Shown here: positions 18,736-33,151 of the stretch, in pieces
Layout: each line of letters opens with the position of its first letter
Numbering within the stretch: the first letter of the stretch is position 1
Origin: Paulinella micropora
Taxonomy: Eukaryota; Cercozoa; Imbricatea; Euglyphida
Assembly: GCA_009731375.1 (NCBI GenBank)
Contig: BJOX01000033.1
Span: 275,760-339,759 of the forward strand
Direction: 5' to 3'
Length of the DNA stretch: 64,000 bases
Translations under genes and position numbers: made by a program
The notes under the pieces: generated by a model
Database searches by the model: none
What the model was told of the DNA's origin: nothing
What the model saw: only the letters and a program-made list of their open reading frames with translations

Positions 18736-19356
18736 ACATTCCTTGTCTTCTTTGCTGGATCTCAATGATCGTTTGGCTAGAATTTTCAGTTTGAACGTCG
18801 CTTAGGCTTGAATTCCTGAACCCAATTTCTACATGATTTGTTCGTAAATAAAAAAATCAGTTTTGTTTTGAATTAAGGTTGATCGCAATCAGTGTATTTC
18901 AACAATCAACCTATGGACTTTGAGTTTTGTAAGTTTTTGCTAGTGCTTGTTTTATTGCGTCATGGTATGTTGCAACACATCCAGGACCTGCGATTGAATT
19001 TTCTTTCGTTGTTCTGAATATTTTAAATGAGTATTTTTTGCGTAGTTTTGATCATGGTGGTAGAGGTGCATCCACAACGTTGAAAAGTCGGAGTAGAGTC
19101 TACTCCGACTTTTTTTTTCTGTTGCACTATGCACCTGTATGCACCATAATGCTCCAAATGGAGTCAAAGTAGACACTTTTTTAAAGTATGGTAATGTGAT
19201 GGTATTGGAGGATTCGTCAAGTCTCTGTTTTTCTGTCCTGATTGAATATTTATGTATTGATAACTATTGAAGTGTTGCATATTCCAATGTCTATGGGTTG
19301 ATTTTTTATGACGTAACAATATTGTGTATACATTTATCATCCTCAGCCTATCATTT

Positions 19357-19927
19357 TCACATCAAAACCCTTTCTGGATGTTGCCACCCCCCCCCTAAAA
19401 AAGCAATTCCCAAACACAAAATAATCATTCCCACTTCTTTGACGCATTCAGCCTGAGTAGAGTTTCGGTGAGGATCTCTAGAAATTGCTGTCAAACAAGC
19501 TTCCTGTTGTCGTACACTGTCTACGGTATTGCTTCGCACGTCATGCGCACAACTAAGGATGGATTCCGTTTGAGGTGGAGCAGTGACGGTCAGCGGGGCC
19601 ATCGAACACGTGTTTTCGAAGGAAAGTTGGGTTCGATTAGGTACGCACAATGTACCGGACAGGGTGCCTGCCAGAGTAGTCGAGCACGAAGCGGTGTCGG
19701 TGGACGATGCCAGGGACAGAAGGAGTCCACTGTAGTTGTTTCCCAGCGGTGACGGTGCCATCTTCGGAGGGCTTGCAGTGTTCCTTTCCATCGACGAGGT
19801 TGATGTCGAAGTTGCTGCCAACTTGCCAGGTGAGGAGAAGTTTGATACGCTCAGAGCTGAACTCTGCAACGGCGAATCCATAGTACTTGTTGGAGTAGCT
19901 GGGCCCTACCGTGATCCACACCAGCAA
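19357..19927 (-). pseudogene. Fragment of an unknown gene, unit B of a diverged pair
   Basis: The first part (19927-19637) reads as a well-behaved protein piece of about 95 residues with beta-strand character (KLLLTWQVGSNFDINLVDGK). Another frame then continues with PLTVTAPPQTES and runs to about 19430. PLTVTAP recurs in the upstream gene at 20066-20994 together with other spaced matches, so these look like two copies of one family. The frame switch may be an intron or damage. The 5' end overlaps copy 2 of the 154-bp dispersed repeat. Function unknown. Confidence 0.4.
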
Positions 19928-20055
19928 AAGAAAAAAAACATTATTGTATTGTTTTCTTTTTTCTTCTCTGCTTCCGGGCGCCGAAACAATTCAGCGTACT
20001 ACGCTGAATTAAATTTCGACAGTCTTCATCAGGCCGGATTGATTGGAAAAAGCAA
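19902..20055 (+). repeat. Copy 2 of the 154-bp dispersed repeat
   Basis: Nearly identical to 12273-12426, including the 11-bp inverted repeat; it ends at a 10-base gap. On the minus strand it lies at the 5' end of the unit B fragment. Confidence 0.8.
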
Positions 20056-20065
20056 NNNNNNNNNN

Positions 20066-20994
20066 ATGACGCTGCTCGTCGATGGGTGAATCGTCGGAGT
20101 AGACGCCATGAATTCACTTGCCAAAACTGTAAATGTAGTCTTACCAGTCCAGGCTGCTTCAGGTATTTTGGTGAGAATGCTTGCAAAGGTTGAAGGTGAC
20201 AATCCTGAAGATGATCTAGGTGCTTCAAACGTAGAAGTCAGAATCAATGGATAATTTACAAATTCCTCGAAAGGAATGAGAGTACCTTCTTGATTGCAGA
20301 AGACTTCATGTTGATTAGCAACGCTAGAAAATGCAACGAATCCCTGGTGGGAGTCGTGGATAATTGGATTTGCATTACACACCTGCTGGAGGGGTGCTGT
20401 CACTGTCAATGGTAGGTGTTGCAAAGTTGTTTGCTGACCTATTCCTGTTGCAGTCTGAGCATTCACGTATTCATCAAGGTCGATGGCGTCGATGAGCTGC
20501 ATTAGTTGCGTCCACGAAGGGTCCATGGTGAGGAGAGCTGACTTCCCAGCTTCAGCTTCCTTCAGGAGTTGCTTTTCGAAGGGTAGGAAACCATGATAGC
20601 GTCCCAGAATGGTAACTGGATCCAAAAATTTCCTCGTACGCATCTGGAGCTGCGCCAGAAAGTAGCCACGATGCAGGTTGGTGAGCATGTTGAGTAGCCA
20701 GGGGCAAGATTGGTTGTAGATGTACGGTTGTAGTATACGACGAACAGCAGAGAAGGTGATTCTTGCTGGGTGGGAAGGGGGTGACCCTAACACACACAAA
20801 CCCAAACACATACTGTGTTGGTTGATGTCATAGAGTGTAGGAGGGCAAAGAGGTGACACGAAAATGCAAAGACAGGTGAACGATCCGTCTAGCATCTGTG
20901 GTTTGTTGATTACCTCTGCTTTCCTACGTTCGTTGCCACCGAGTAGTACCTTCCTCGTGGGAGGTGCTTTCAAATCGATCTGTGCACAGAGCAC
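20066..20994 (-). CDS. Unknown gene, unit A, probably spliced
   Basis: A long minus-strand reading frame truncated at its 3' end by a gap. The best-looking stretch (about 20770-20390) has helical regions such as LLNMLTNLHRGYFLAQLQMR and FEKQLLKEAEAGKSALL, then PLTVTAPLQQ. A likely intron lies between about 20855 and 20790 (GTGTCACC to GTGTTAG), and another may start after LQQ. Later residues (FEAPRSSSGLSPSTF) are Ser/Thr-rich. No known family was recognised. It is related to the fragment at 19357-19927. Confidence 0.4.
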
Positions 20995-22471
20995 ACAAAC
21001 TCAGTGTGTGCAGTTTCCACTTGAAAGGAAAATTCGAATTGTGAGTTGGTATTACAACCCTGAGGGGTAATTACACAACGAACTCTTAATAAAAGTCTCT
21101 ATGGCTGCATTCAGACCTAACTTGGTGAAGTAGGTGAAATAAAAGTAAATATTTGAGAGGTCACTTCATTTATTCACATAAATTTCTACTGTTTGCAGAC
21201 TTGATTGCAACGTACGAACATAGGTGAACGTAAATTGTCAAAAGCTTTGCATGCGCAAGCTCAAAAATCTCATAAAGTACTTGAATGAGTGTGTTCAAGT
21301 CAAAATAAGTTCAAGTTAAATGTGAATAGTTGTGGATTCAAAGTCGCAGGGGGAAATCTGGTGAATTTCCGGTTTCCTGGTCAGGGCGGGCAGTCTTTTT
21401 CCGTCCTTTAAGTCCCTTGTCCACAAATTTACAGTCTCCAGTGCGGTTCACGGGAAATCGGGGGAAAAGGTAATAGTGAGGGGAAAAAATGCAATTGCTG
21501 GAAAAACTTTGAATAAATCGTTTGAAGTCATTTCTGAACGGAATCGAAAACTAGTTAGTGAAGTCGAAACGTCGTGCAGAGGAGAATCTAACGATCCGGT
21601 CAAAAATAGATGGGTGACAACTATAGCGGTTTTGGCCAGTCGTTAAAGTGCTCAGTCTGATATACTCCATCTAGTTAATTTATCTGTAATTTGGATAGTC
21701 TTAGTCATAGGCAGGTTCATAGACAGGACATTTATTAATACCTTTATTACTGACAAGGACACTTTCTAGACACGGTATTCGCGAATCATAGTCTGGAATG
21801 CCTAGAATCAAATGAGTATTACCATTCTGTTAAGGTCACCACATTTGTGTGACATAAAATTATTAAAATTCTTTTCTTCTGTCAAGTTATTCTTTACCCT
21901 TAGCGTGGTAGCTTCCCTAAACTCTGCGTTTGAGTGATAGATTACTTTGAAAGGGCGGGCAAAAACTCAATAACTAGACTATGATTTTGCCTCAGTTTTC
22001 ATAGTCACTAATGAACATATTAATAGAATTACATATCACCTTTAGGCTAGCCTACGGTAGTTATCTTTTTCCTTGCTGGCTTTGCCTCGTGATCGGACTC
22101 GGTTAGTCTGTCAAGACAGAAGACATTCTCGGTTTCCCGTATTGTTTTATCAATAAGTATTAATATCAATAACACACGTTGGAGTCACGGTGGTTATATT
22201 TTGAAAGTTTCTTAATATACACTTCAGGCATTTTCCTCTTACACTTCAAGTCCCACTTAATCCAGGTGGTATTAATACTAGTGGCAAGTATTTTATTAAA
22301 ACCGTGCCGGTTTGCGTAAATATAGTATTAATATACGGAAAGCTCAAACAAGTTATTATTAATAATAAAATAAAGCTAAAATTTTCGTTATTCAACTTCA
22401 AAAATTTAGATCCACTTGAGTGGATTTAGTGGACCGTCCCTTAAAGGGTTAATAATTAACTCAAAAAACTC
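20995..22471. other. AT-rich non-coding DNA
   Basis: No gene is supportable here. No clear repeat structure is visible beyond AT-rich low complexity and short TTAAT-type motifs. Confidence 0.55.
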
Positions 22472-22798
22472 CTAAGCGTTGTTGAAAGCTGTGGGAATCA
22501 AACCATCACATACTCTAAACAATTCGATGTATTTTTGTTGGTCCTTTCGTTTCTGTGTGAGCTGATTCTGAACTCTTACGTTATTTTCTTTCACGCTGGA
22601 GACGAATATCTCATTCCGCTTTTCGCATGCATTATAATTTTTGTTCTGCGTATCTATACACTTAGCTTCCTGTTTTTCAGACTCGTCCTTCCGTCGGGCG
22701 TGCTCCTGCCGTTCCAAATCGACACATTGCTGATCGTTATAGTACCTGAGCAGACACAAAGGTGCGGAAATGCAGTAGAAACTGGCTATTGTGGTCAA
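22472..22798 (-). CDS. Short hypothetical protein, helical
   Basis: About 108 residues without a good ATG at the 5' end (first codon TTG). A hydrophobic stretch (ASFYCISAPLCLL) precedes a highly charged helical region with Lys/Glu/Gln. It could be an exon, a membrane-anchored small protein or chance. Confidence 0.2.
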   Translation of the reverse strand: MTTIASFYCISAPLCLLRYYNDQQCVDLERQEHARRKDESEKQEAKCIDTQNKNYNACEKRNEIFVSSVKENNVRVQNQLTQKRKDQQKYIELFRVCDGLIPTAFNNA

Positions 22799-24102
22799 AG
22801 CAAATTTGACCGGTCATGCATCTTTGTAACCGACCTCTTTTCAGCGCAAATCATGCGACAAGTGCCCAAAATCCGCCCCAAACTCAAAATACTATTGCCG
22901 CAAGAGTCTTCTTCTCTGATAAGAACACGGTGAGAAAGAGTAATCACATGTGATGATGGTATGTACGCATAGCGTGAGAAAAATAACGAAAGCGATTGTT
23001 TGCTCGAGCTTGAGGGAGGAACCTTACGCACTCGCTTTTGTGACATTTCTGGAAATCAGGGGACGCAACATCTTGGCTGAGGGTAATCAGGCAACAAAAG
23101 AGAACACGTTTGCATGATGTGAATGGTTTTTCTTATGCACCTGAAATATACGGTACATTCCATGACTTATCATTGAAACTGTTACGCGCGAAACAGAAAG
23201 TCAAGACAAAGCATCATGCAGTGCTCTATGTACAGAACAGATCGTGCACAAATATATATACATTATTGCAAGTATTGACGTCAAGGCGGCACAATGTGAA
23301 ATGCAGAAGAAAAAAAATTAGAACTAATGACCAAGCACAAACAAGTTGATGCCACGGACCCAATAACAGATTGATACGTGAAAACGACTACTGATGGACA
23401 CAAAGAGATATACAAATAGACAGAAAAAAGAGACAGACGGATATGTAACAATAGTGTAGATAGAAACTAATTAATTAATTGCAAGCAGTAGATTGATACT
23501 GATGACAAGATAAACAGATAGGTCAGATATATATTAGGTGGACACGCACAATGACACAAAAAGACAGATAAACCATAAATAGATAGATAGATACTATTAG
23601 ATAGGTGGATGATATGTCAAAACATGCGTACATAACCTACCTACGCAATTGAAAGCACATTCCCCCAAAAAAAACCAAAGCTACGAGAATATGTTTGGAA
23701 CACAAAACAACTCCGAACAAAGTATATAATTCTGCTGGAACCGCATGCNNNNNNNNNNNNNNNNNNNNNNNNNNNNNNNNNNNNNNNNNNNNNNNNNNNN
23801 NTTTTTTGTCTCTTTTACATACAGATACATATGCATCGGTCGTCAAAACATGAAATCCCAACGATTCATTAGGAAAAGATCCTTCTTATTACCTGCATTT
23901 TTCTATTTTACATTTTTCCGGAGGTTCGATCTTAGAGACAAAGTCGCGTTCGATCTTAGATACTTCTTTTTGGACATTCTCCAGAGTGGTTGCCGTCTAC
24001 GTCAAGAATCAACAACAACAAGAAGACTATGTAGGAAGCTTTCCGTGTCATGCTTACATCCCCTTCTAAATTCATATGTTGTCGTCTTGACAATTAAAGA
24101 AC

Positions 24103-24178
<76 letters not shown>

Positions 24179-24237
24179 NNNNNNNNNNGCATGCGCGCAC
24201 GTATTCATGTATGTATCATATTGACATATTCTCTCTT

Positions 24238-24304
<67 letters not shown>

Positions 24305-24456
24305 CTTGCTACATATATGATATATATGTGCTACATATAAACATACATATAAATTATATATATATATATATATGCATATATACGTGTGTGTACAGGTATT
24401 CGTACATATGGATGATTGCACGTTGAAATAGACGTTTGTTTCGTGCCTCAAGATCA
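22799..24456. other. Non-coding, with a 53-base gap, poly-C and (CT)n
   Basis: No supportable gene. It holds an N gap (23749-23801), a 73-base C run (24106-24178) ending in a 10-base gap, a (CT)n tract (about 24240-24302) and AT dinucleotides. Confidence 0.7.
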
Positions 24457-24459
24457 AGA

Positions 24460-26900
24460 CAGAGCCAAACAAAAATTAGGTAACAGCAAACCTGTTCGCA
24501 GTTTTTTTCCGATATTCCTGCATCAATCGCGTAAGAGCCTCTTCGCTGTTACTTTGCAGATACTGTTTCAGAGTATCTTCATCTGGAATCGTTGGCGCAT
24601 AAGAATCGGAATATTTTGCTTCGAAATCTGCCAGACTTTGACAAGAAAAAAATCAAACAAAAGTATACGCATGAAAGCACACTTTACAATTATAACTGAG
24701 AACGTTATTATTAATTAACATACATACATGCAATCAATACATACAGACACGTCCATACATGCTTACGCAAAAGCACAACAAAATATATAAAGCATATAAA
24801 ACATATATACTGAAGACATTTCATGCATGAGTATATCAATGTCGCCATATTTCAGGTCGTAAATTCAAATTCTTCACGAACCCAATAGCAAGAAACTAAT
24901 TACAAGGCACACTCACCTGAAGCGGTCTATTTCAATGACTTCACTGACTTTCACGCCGTTGTCGGCTGCACGGTCGATGAAGTGTTGTTCCTTCATCACG
25001 CAACTATTGAATGCTGCACACTAGTATCAACCAGCAATCAAGGTGTTCAGCTCTGGTCCTCGTAGGTTAGGCAACAGACCGGATTGAAGATTGCAACGAT
25101 GGGAATCTTTTCTCCCACCATCTTTGTGATATGCCCCATCAACTTCATCACCTCATTCTAAGCATGCACACACAGGACGTGGACGTGTTAATACTGCTAT
25201 ATGTCTATCTACACAAGCAGTCGCACAGCGCATGCTATGCTCTTTGCGCATGGTCGCAAACACAACACAAATCAAAGAGAAATTGAAGCAACTATTACAT
25301 CGCGCATGATAATGCAATTATGGCACGACTTTGCATTAGTCTGTAGTTCTCTCTAAAACAAAAACCAAAGGTTCGAACTTACCACGGGGTTATTGTTCGC
25401 ACAGTTGACCATCCACAAAATTGCTCTGATGCGAGAGCCTCGCAAGGCCGACAGCGACTTGTGCACTGCGTCCAGCGATGCTCCCTGGCAGTTGCAAGAC
25501 AAAGAGATAGAGGTGAGATTCGAATACTCACTAGACGGATACTATTTGCTAGATGAGCACTATCAACATGGATGCTGGGTATTGGCCTTGGTAGCCTTAA
25601 ATTATTATTGCTACTTGCATCAACCTCCCGCGGGGTACGCCGCCCATGCTGTGCTCATCAGGCTAACCAGCCATTTCCGAAAGCCCAAGAAGGCCGCACC
25701 TTTCGTTTTCTTAGATAGATACCAACGCGAACACGATGAGGATACATGATAATGTTGCCCTTCGATATTTTCTGATTGTTTGTTTGAACGGCTGACTGTT
25801 GGTTTGGGTTTTGTTGGCAGATGTTCTTGTTTTCTATCTAAGCGTACATGGATCGCAGCATGATTCTTTTTATTGTGCTGTAATGGTCTCCTGCTCCTAC
25901 GTTTGCTGGTCTTTCTGTGGGGATGCAGACTACTAATGCCAGAGGAACGAGAATTTTCACACGTTAACACAGGTGGAGCCAATAGAAGACAGCGCAGCAC
26001 GCGCTATCGCATAGGGTGATCCAGGCAACATTTTTGGAACTGCTACGTACAAAGTTGTTTTCGAGGCCTCCTGTTTTGCGATTGTCTCCGAAGCCTGGCG
26101 TATCTAGGAAGTGGTTCCCAAAATATACTTCGGAGGTCGTCGACATCTATATGCATGCATGACAGCGCACAGTGGTCCTTGAACGCACAAAAGAAAAAAG
26201 GAAAGAGACATCGACAGCTGCAGCACTTGAGTGCTCAAAAGTAAAAATAACAACACAGAAGAGCGACATTCATTACACTGTTCTGCCCCGTTCGGCCGCA
26301 AGTCGTGCCATCGTATTTGTTGCAGAAGAAAGTCTTCCCATCTCCAGTCCAGCCGACTAACATCGCCCGCACCCTGTTTCGCAAATTTATTGGGACCGTG
26401 CTTGGAGTGACCACAGCACTATCGCGCCGTTGCCGTGCATGTCAATCTCTGCCTGTTTCTGTGCTCTCTCTGTCTCAGTCTCTATACAAAAATAAACTTG
26501 TACATGTCATGATCAACATGCTGACCAAAGAAGCAAAAATGTTGATTTTTTGAGAATTGAAACTAGCAGTACTCATAAAGCGCACTGTTACTGACAAAAA
26601 AGCAAAATTTTCTTGATAATCGTGACACAATATATTATCGTTTGAAAACTCAAGCATTGAGAGGACAGGACACTATGATCACGTACTTGTTGTCTGACGC
26701 CCTCGCCACCTGATAGACAGGTCCAGAAGTCTCGCTACCCTCGCGGTCCAGAACCACTTGATATTCCAACGCGGAAGCGCTGCGGTGGAGATTCAAACCG
26801 GTAACACCTTTGATTCAAACACCAAGCCATGACGCTGTTGCCAACAACGATAGCAGGGCATATCACGGCAAGTGAAATTTCATCAAGGTCAACCCGACAC
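24460..26900 (-). CDS. AIG1/GIMAP-like GTPase gene, left arm copy (spliced)
   Basis: Mirror copy of the gene at 33580-35969. The same pieces are present on the minus strand: the P-loop exon (GWTGDGKT, near 26340-26370), the G3 exon with LDTPGFGDN (near 26050-26146), an exon with RIRAILWMVNC (about 25383-25485) and downstream helical exons. The inner 2 kb is almost identical to the other arm. The last exon (about 24480-24640) has diverged in sequence but keeps the same protein pattern (DEDTLKQYLQSNSEEAL), with a changed C-terminus. The first exons are not resolved. GTP binding is inferred from motifs. Confidence 0.5.
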
Positions 26901-27259
26901 CAGGAGTCTAGTAAGCTAAGATGAATCCACTACACTCATGCGATGAGATAGAGAGCGCTAGCAGAGATAAAATAGAAACAACACCTGGATTGTTTCAAGG
27001 CTGTCGACCTGAAGGAGCGATAGCGGCGATCACGGAGGCGCCGCTCCGACGCGATGGCATCAAGAAGAAAGCAGAAGTCATTACCACCAGCGCCAAGGTG
27101 AGCAAGAAGAGCCCTCTGCTTTTGCTTTTGCGCACAAGCATGCCCACGGACGAAGGCTCACCCTGTTTGACCCACGGTCCGCCGAGCTCTTCGCACACTG
27201 CACAACAACAACGACGTGAACAACAATTACCAGGTCTGGAGATATGATACATCTGGACT
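24840..27259 (+). repeat. Left arm of a 2.4-kb inverted repeat
   Basis: Reverse complement of 33152-35575, nearly identical through most of its length with scattered mismatches. Outside 24840 similarity continues at a much lower level through the next intron and exon. Confidence 0.9.
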
Positions 27260-27645
27260 GTTCACTTTAGAATGGTACTAGTACTTGTGAGCATCGTGCA
27301 GAACCAGCTTTCGCACGCGCTCAACCCAGCCATTTTTACGAGCTTACCTCGTTACCATTCAGGCAAATATTATTCTCATTCACTCGCTAACACCCCGCTC
27401 CCCCCCCCCCCCCCCCCCCCNNNNNNNNNNNNNNNNNNNNNNNNNNNNNNNNNNNNNNNNNNNNNNNNNNNNNNNNNNNNNNNNNNNNNNNNNNNNNNNN
27501 NNNNNNNNNNNNNNNNNNNNNNNNNNNNNNNNNNNNNNNNNNNNNNNNNNNNNNNNNNNNNNNNNNNNNNNNNNNNNNNNNNNNNNNNNNNNNNNNNNNN
27601 NNNNNNNNNNGGGAGGGAGGGAGGGAGAGAGAGAGAAAAAAAAAC

Positions 27646-27687
<42 letters not shown>

Positions 27688-27900
27688 GCTGCGGTAAATT
27701 TCCATCTTGGCGGCTCGCTTGTTCCTTCAGCAAAGGCGTGTACATGCTAGAGAGAGAGAGAGAGAGAGAGGGAGAAAGAGAGAGAGAGAGAGATTGAAAG
27801 AGGGAGGGATTGATTTATCCCCGCAGAGAGAGAGAGAGGGGTAGGGAGAAAGATAAAGAGAGAAAGGGAGGAAGGCAGGGAGGGAGAGGAATGTACTGCA

Positions 27901-27931
<31 letters not shown>

Positions 27932-28290
27932 GAGAGAGAGACAAACACACACAGAGAGAGAGAGAGCGATAGAGGAGAAAGTGGCTCATAAATATAACAG
28001 TAGTCTTTTTCTTGTTACTTGGAGTTTCTGTAAGTATGTATGAAATTGTTGTATATATTATATATATATGTGTGTATATATATTATATATATATGTATAT
28101 GCATGTATGTATGTATGTATGTGTGTGTGTATATGTGTGTATGTATGTATGTATGCATGTACATTAATCTGCAATTATGTAAGAATGATAATGCATGTTT
28201 GTATACGAATGTAATAATATTGTATTATGCACGTAAATACATACATATTATATATATATATATATATATATAAAACCAAAATCCGTTGCT
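27260..28290. other. Gap and (GA)n microsatellites
   Basis: Contains a C tract, a 190-base gap (27421-27610), long (GA)n tracts and (TATG)n. A block at 27682-27750 is the reverse complement of 32809-32876, so the inverted repeat is longer than its main arms. No gene. Confidence 0.75.
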
Positions 28291-28329
28291 CCTAGTGATA
28301 GTGTTTTTTCTCTGAGTCCCATTATATAT

Positions 28330-28560
28330 TTAACCTTTATCTTCTTTTTTAATTATATTATTAAAAACTATTTCTCGTTGCTTATCTGATAATGGTAAGC
28401 GGTAAAGTATATTTTCAGGTTTTCTAAAAATATTAGGGTTTCTGTTTACCAAGTTTTGAGCAATGCGGATTTCGTCAATTTCCTTTCCCGATCGTTCTAA
28501 TTCTAGTTGGTCCTCGCCTTTGCTTTTTTCTTTTTTAATTTTCCATGCTATATTATAGCA
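28330..28560 (-). pseudogene. AT-rich virus-like reading-frame fragment
   Basis: About 75 codons open on the minus strand, Lys/Glu/Asn-rich (ENILYRLPLSDKQREIVFNN near the end), stopping at TAA 28330-28332. A new ATG follows at once (MGLREKTLSLGATDFGF) but runs into an (AT)n tract. Composition and codon use match the Polinton-like provirus at 40-48 kb, so this looks like a remnant of a related element. Function unknown. Confidence 0.35.
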
Positions 28561-28570
28561 AATAAAAAAA

Positions 28571-29060
28571 ATGTTTTTTCTTGAAAGAAGATGGGTTGAA
28601 TATTTCCATGAAGCTAAAGCAAAACATAAGGATCAGCCCAAAAAAATTATTACAGCAAGAGCCAATGAACTAAAGTGGGCAGATGGAATACAAGATGCTC
28701 TTGATTTTGAAAAAAGCATCTGAAAATCCAAATATAGAAAGATTAAGAACCAGGATTGAAATGCTACGCAAAAGGTCATCTATATATGACAGCATGGACC
28801 AAAATAAACTAAGGGAACACCATATAGAGAATGGAGTTAATATAGAAGACCTTGAAAACAAAATTAGAAATATGCATATAGATGACCAACGATTAGAAAT
28901 GATAAATTTGCAAAGACTGAGGATAAAGCAAACATTCAAAAAATTGAAGACCGTATTAATCAAATGAATCGTGATATGGATCAATTGATAAAACACTGGG
29001 GATATCCAGAAGAAAAAAGATCCATACTTGCAACAAGAAGTCGCGAAGGGTTTATTGTAA
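28571..29060 (+). pseudogene. Frameshifted AT-rich virus-like gene
   Basis: Three consecutive overlapping frames read as one Lys/Glu-rich helical protein: it starts MFFLERRWVEYFHEAKAKHK, switches frame near 28700 and again near 28920, and ends with HWGYPEEKRSILATRSREG. Two frameshifts over about 490 bp indicate a decayed gene. It resembles the small coiled proteins of Polinton-like viruses in composition only. Confidence 0.4.
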
Positions 29061-29065
29061 CACAT

Positions 29066-31070
<2,005 letters not shown>

Positions 31071-31239
31071 CATACATATGTTTCCCAAAATATAGCAAAC
31101 AGAGCAATGCAAGACGAATTTAGACAGAATAACGACAAAAAGGATATAATTATGGCAATGAAATATCCTTTTTGTCGTCATTTTGTCTAAATTCGTCTTA
31201 CATGGCTCTGTTTGCTATATTTTGGGAAACATATGTATG
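31071..31239. repeat. Near-perfect 169-bp hairpin (MITE-like)
   Basis: Two arms of about 77 bases are reverse complements with few mismatches around a 15-base loop (31148-31162). Each arm begins with CATACATATGTTTCCCAAAA. It looks like a foldback or MITE-type element, or a source of hairpin RNA. Confidence 0.8.
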
Positions 31240-31321
31240 GTTTTTATGAAACATGTGTGTCATTTCTGTTAACATACGTATGTTTTTTTACTTTTTCTGT
31301 GCTTGTATTTGATATACGAAC

Positions 31322-31690
31322 GTGTATGCATGTATGTATGTATGTATGTATGAGTACTTGTATGTATGTATGTATGTATGTATGTATGTATGTATGTATG
31401 TATGCATGTATGTATGTATGTATGTATGTATGTATGTATGTATGTATGTATGTATGTATGTATGTATGTATGTATGTATGTATGTATGTGTATGTATGTA
31501 TTTATGTATGTATGTATGTATGTATATGTATGCATGTATGTATGTATGCATGTATGTATGTACGCACGTACGTATGTACGTATGTATGTATGTTATGTAT
31601 GTTATGTATGTATGTATGTATGTATGTATGTATGTATGTATGTACGTACGTACGTACGTACATACCTACGTAGGTACGTACGTACGTTAC

Positions 31691-31721
<31 letters not shown>

Positions 31722-32240
31722 TGTATGTATGTATGTATGTATGTATGTATGCTAGATTGTATGTTGAGCTGTATATACTCTGTATGTACATACGTAAGTA
31801 CACATGTCTATGTAGGTAGGTAGTTAGTATGTATGTAAGCATGAGAGTAAAAGTAAGTTTTGTGAATGACGCTCAGTTTTTGCATTCGAGCGTGCATGGT
31901 TGGTATTTCAGAAGATATGTTATCAAGTTCTGGAAATTACAAAATCGTGGTTTTGTGTCTCCAGTTATTGATGGGGTTGTTGTCGTTAAATGTAACATTG
32001 TATTTATGTATGTATGTATGTATGTATGTATGTATGTATGTATGTATGCATGTATGTATGTATGTCTGTATGTATGTATGTATGTAATATGTATGTATGT
32101 ATGTATGTATGTCATATATGTATGCATGTATGTATGTATGTATGTATGTATGTATGCATGTATGCATGCATGCATGTGTATGTATGTGTATGTATGTATG
32201 TATGTATGTATGTATGTATGTATGTATGTGTGTATGTATG

Positions 32241-32271
<31 letters not shown>

Positions 32272-32292
32272 ATACATACATACATACATACA

Positions 32293-32323
<31 letters not shown>

Positions 32324-32340
32324 GTACATACATTCATACA
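31322..32340 (+). repeat. (TATG)n microsatellite with inverted end
   Basis: Tetranucleotide array with interruptions at 31750-32000. It switches to CATA orientation at 32270-32330. The apparent Met/Tyr/Val/Cys frames here are repeat artefacts. Confidence 0.95.
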
Positions 32341-32760
32341 TACGATGTTTATTACATAAATACATACGTATTGAAATGTGTACGTGTGAATTGAAGGATG
32401 GATGGGTGGATGGGTCGATGGTTGGATGGGATGGGTGGGCTAATGTGGATGGATGGATGGTGGATGGCACTGGATGGGTGTATGTGTGGGTGTGTCTTGT
32501 GTGAGTGTATGTGTCTGTATGTGTGTGCGTACATCTATGTCTGTGTTTACGTACAGGTATGTGTATACGTATGTGTATGTCACTATTGTGTTACGTACAG
32601 GTATGTGTATACGTATGTGTATGTCACTATGTGTAATAATACGTAGGTACTACGTGTTTGTGTATAATGATAAATTAAACATGCATGTACTTACATACAT
32701 ACGTGCGTGTCGTCATACATACATACATACATACAAGTACATACATACATACATACATAC

Positions 32761-32807
<47 letters not shown>

Positions 32808-32868
32808 AGCATGTACACGCCTTTGCTGAAGGAACAAGCGAGCCGCCAAGATGGAAATTTACCGCAGC

Positions 32869-32909
<41 letters not shown>

Positions 32910-33151
32910 TTTGTTTTTGTTTTCTCTCTCTCTCTCTCTCCCTCCCTCCCTCCCTCTCTCTCTCTCTCTCTCCCTCCCTCCCTCTATCTCCGTGTGTCTC
33001 TCTCTCTCTCTCTGTTCCCTTCAGACCTTTTCAGATCCCACCATGTGTACGATGAAGCCAGACAATGGTAGTGTCTGCCAGTAGCTGCTGGGGTAGATAC
33101 AGGATCGATGTGTGCGAGAGGGGGGGGGGGGGGGGGGGGGGNNNNNNNNNN
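32341..33151. other. Low-complexity spacer with outer inverted-repeat block
   Basis: Contains (GGAT)n at about 32395-32475, (GTAT)-type DNA, (CT)n, the inverted match to 27682-27750 at 32809-32876, and a poly-G tract ending in a 10-base gap (33142-33151). No gene. Confidence 0.7.

Larger units (their letters stand above)
16377..19356. other. Non-coding AT-rich stretch
   Basis: No supportable gene in about 3 kb. It contains a tandem 190-bp duplication around a gap, a TATC microsatellite and two copies of a short palindromic motif (near 18425 and 19087) discussed in the findings. Confidence 0.6.

Noticed and set aside
25393-25749. 118-codon frame (also 34663-35019)
   Set aside because: Antisense to an intron and exon of the GTPase gene; being duplicated in both arms explains the identity.
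26921-27247. 108-codon frame in the inverted repeat (also 33165-33491)
   Set aside because: It lies antisense to the start region of the GTPase gene and shows no domain; splice signals favour the other strand.
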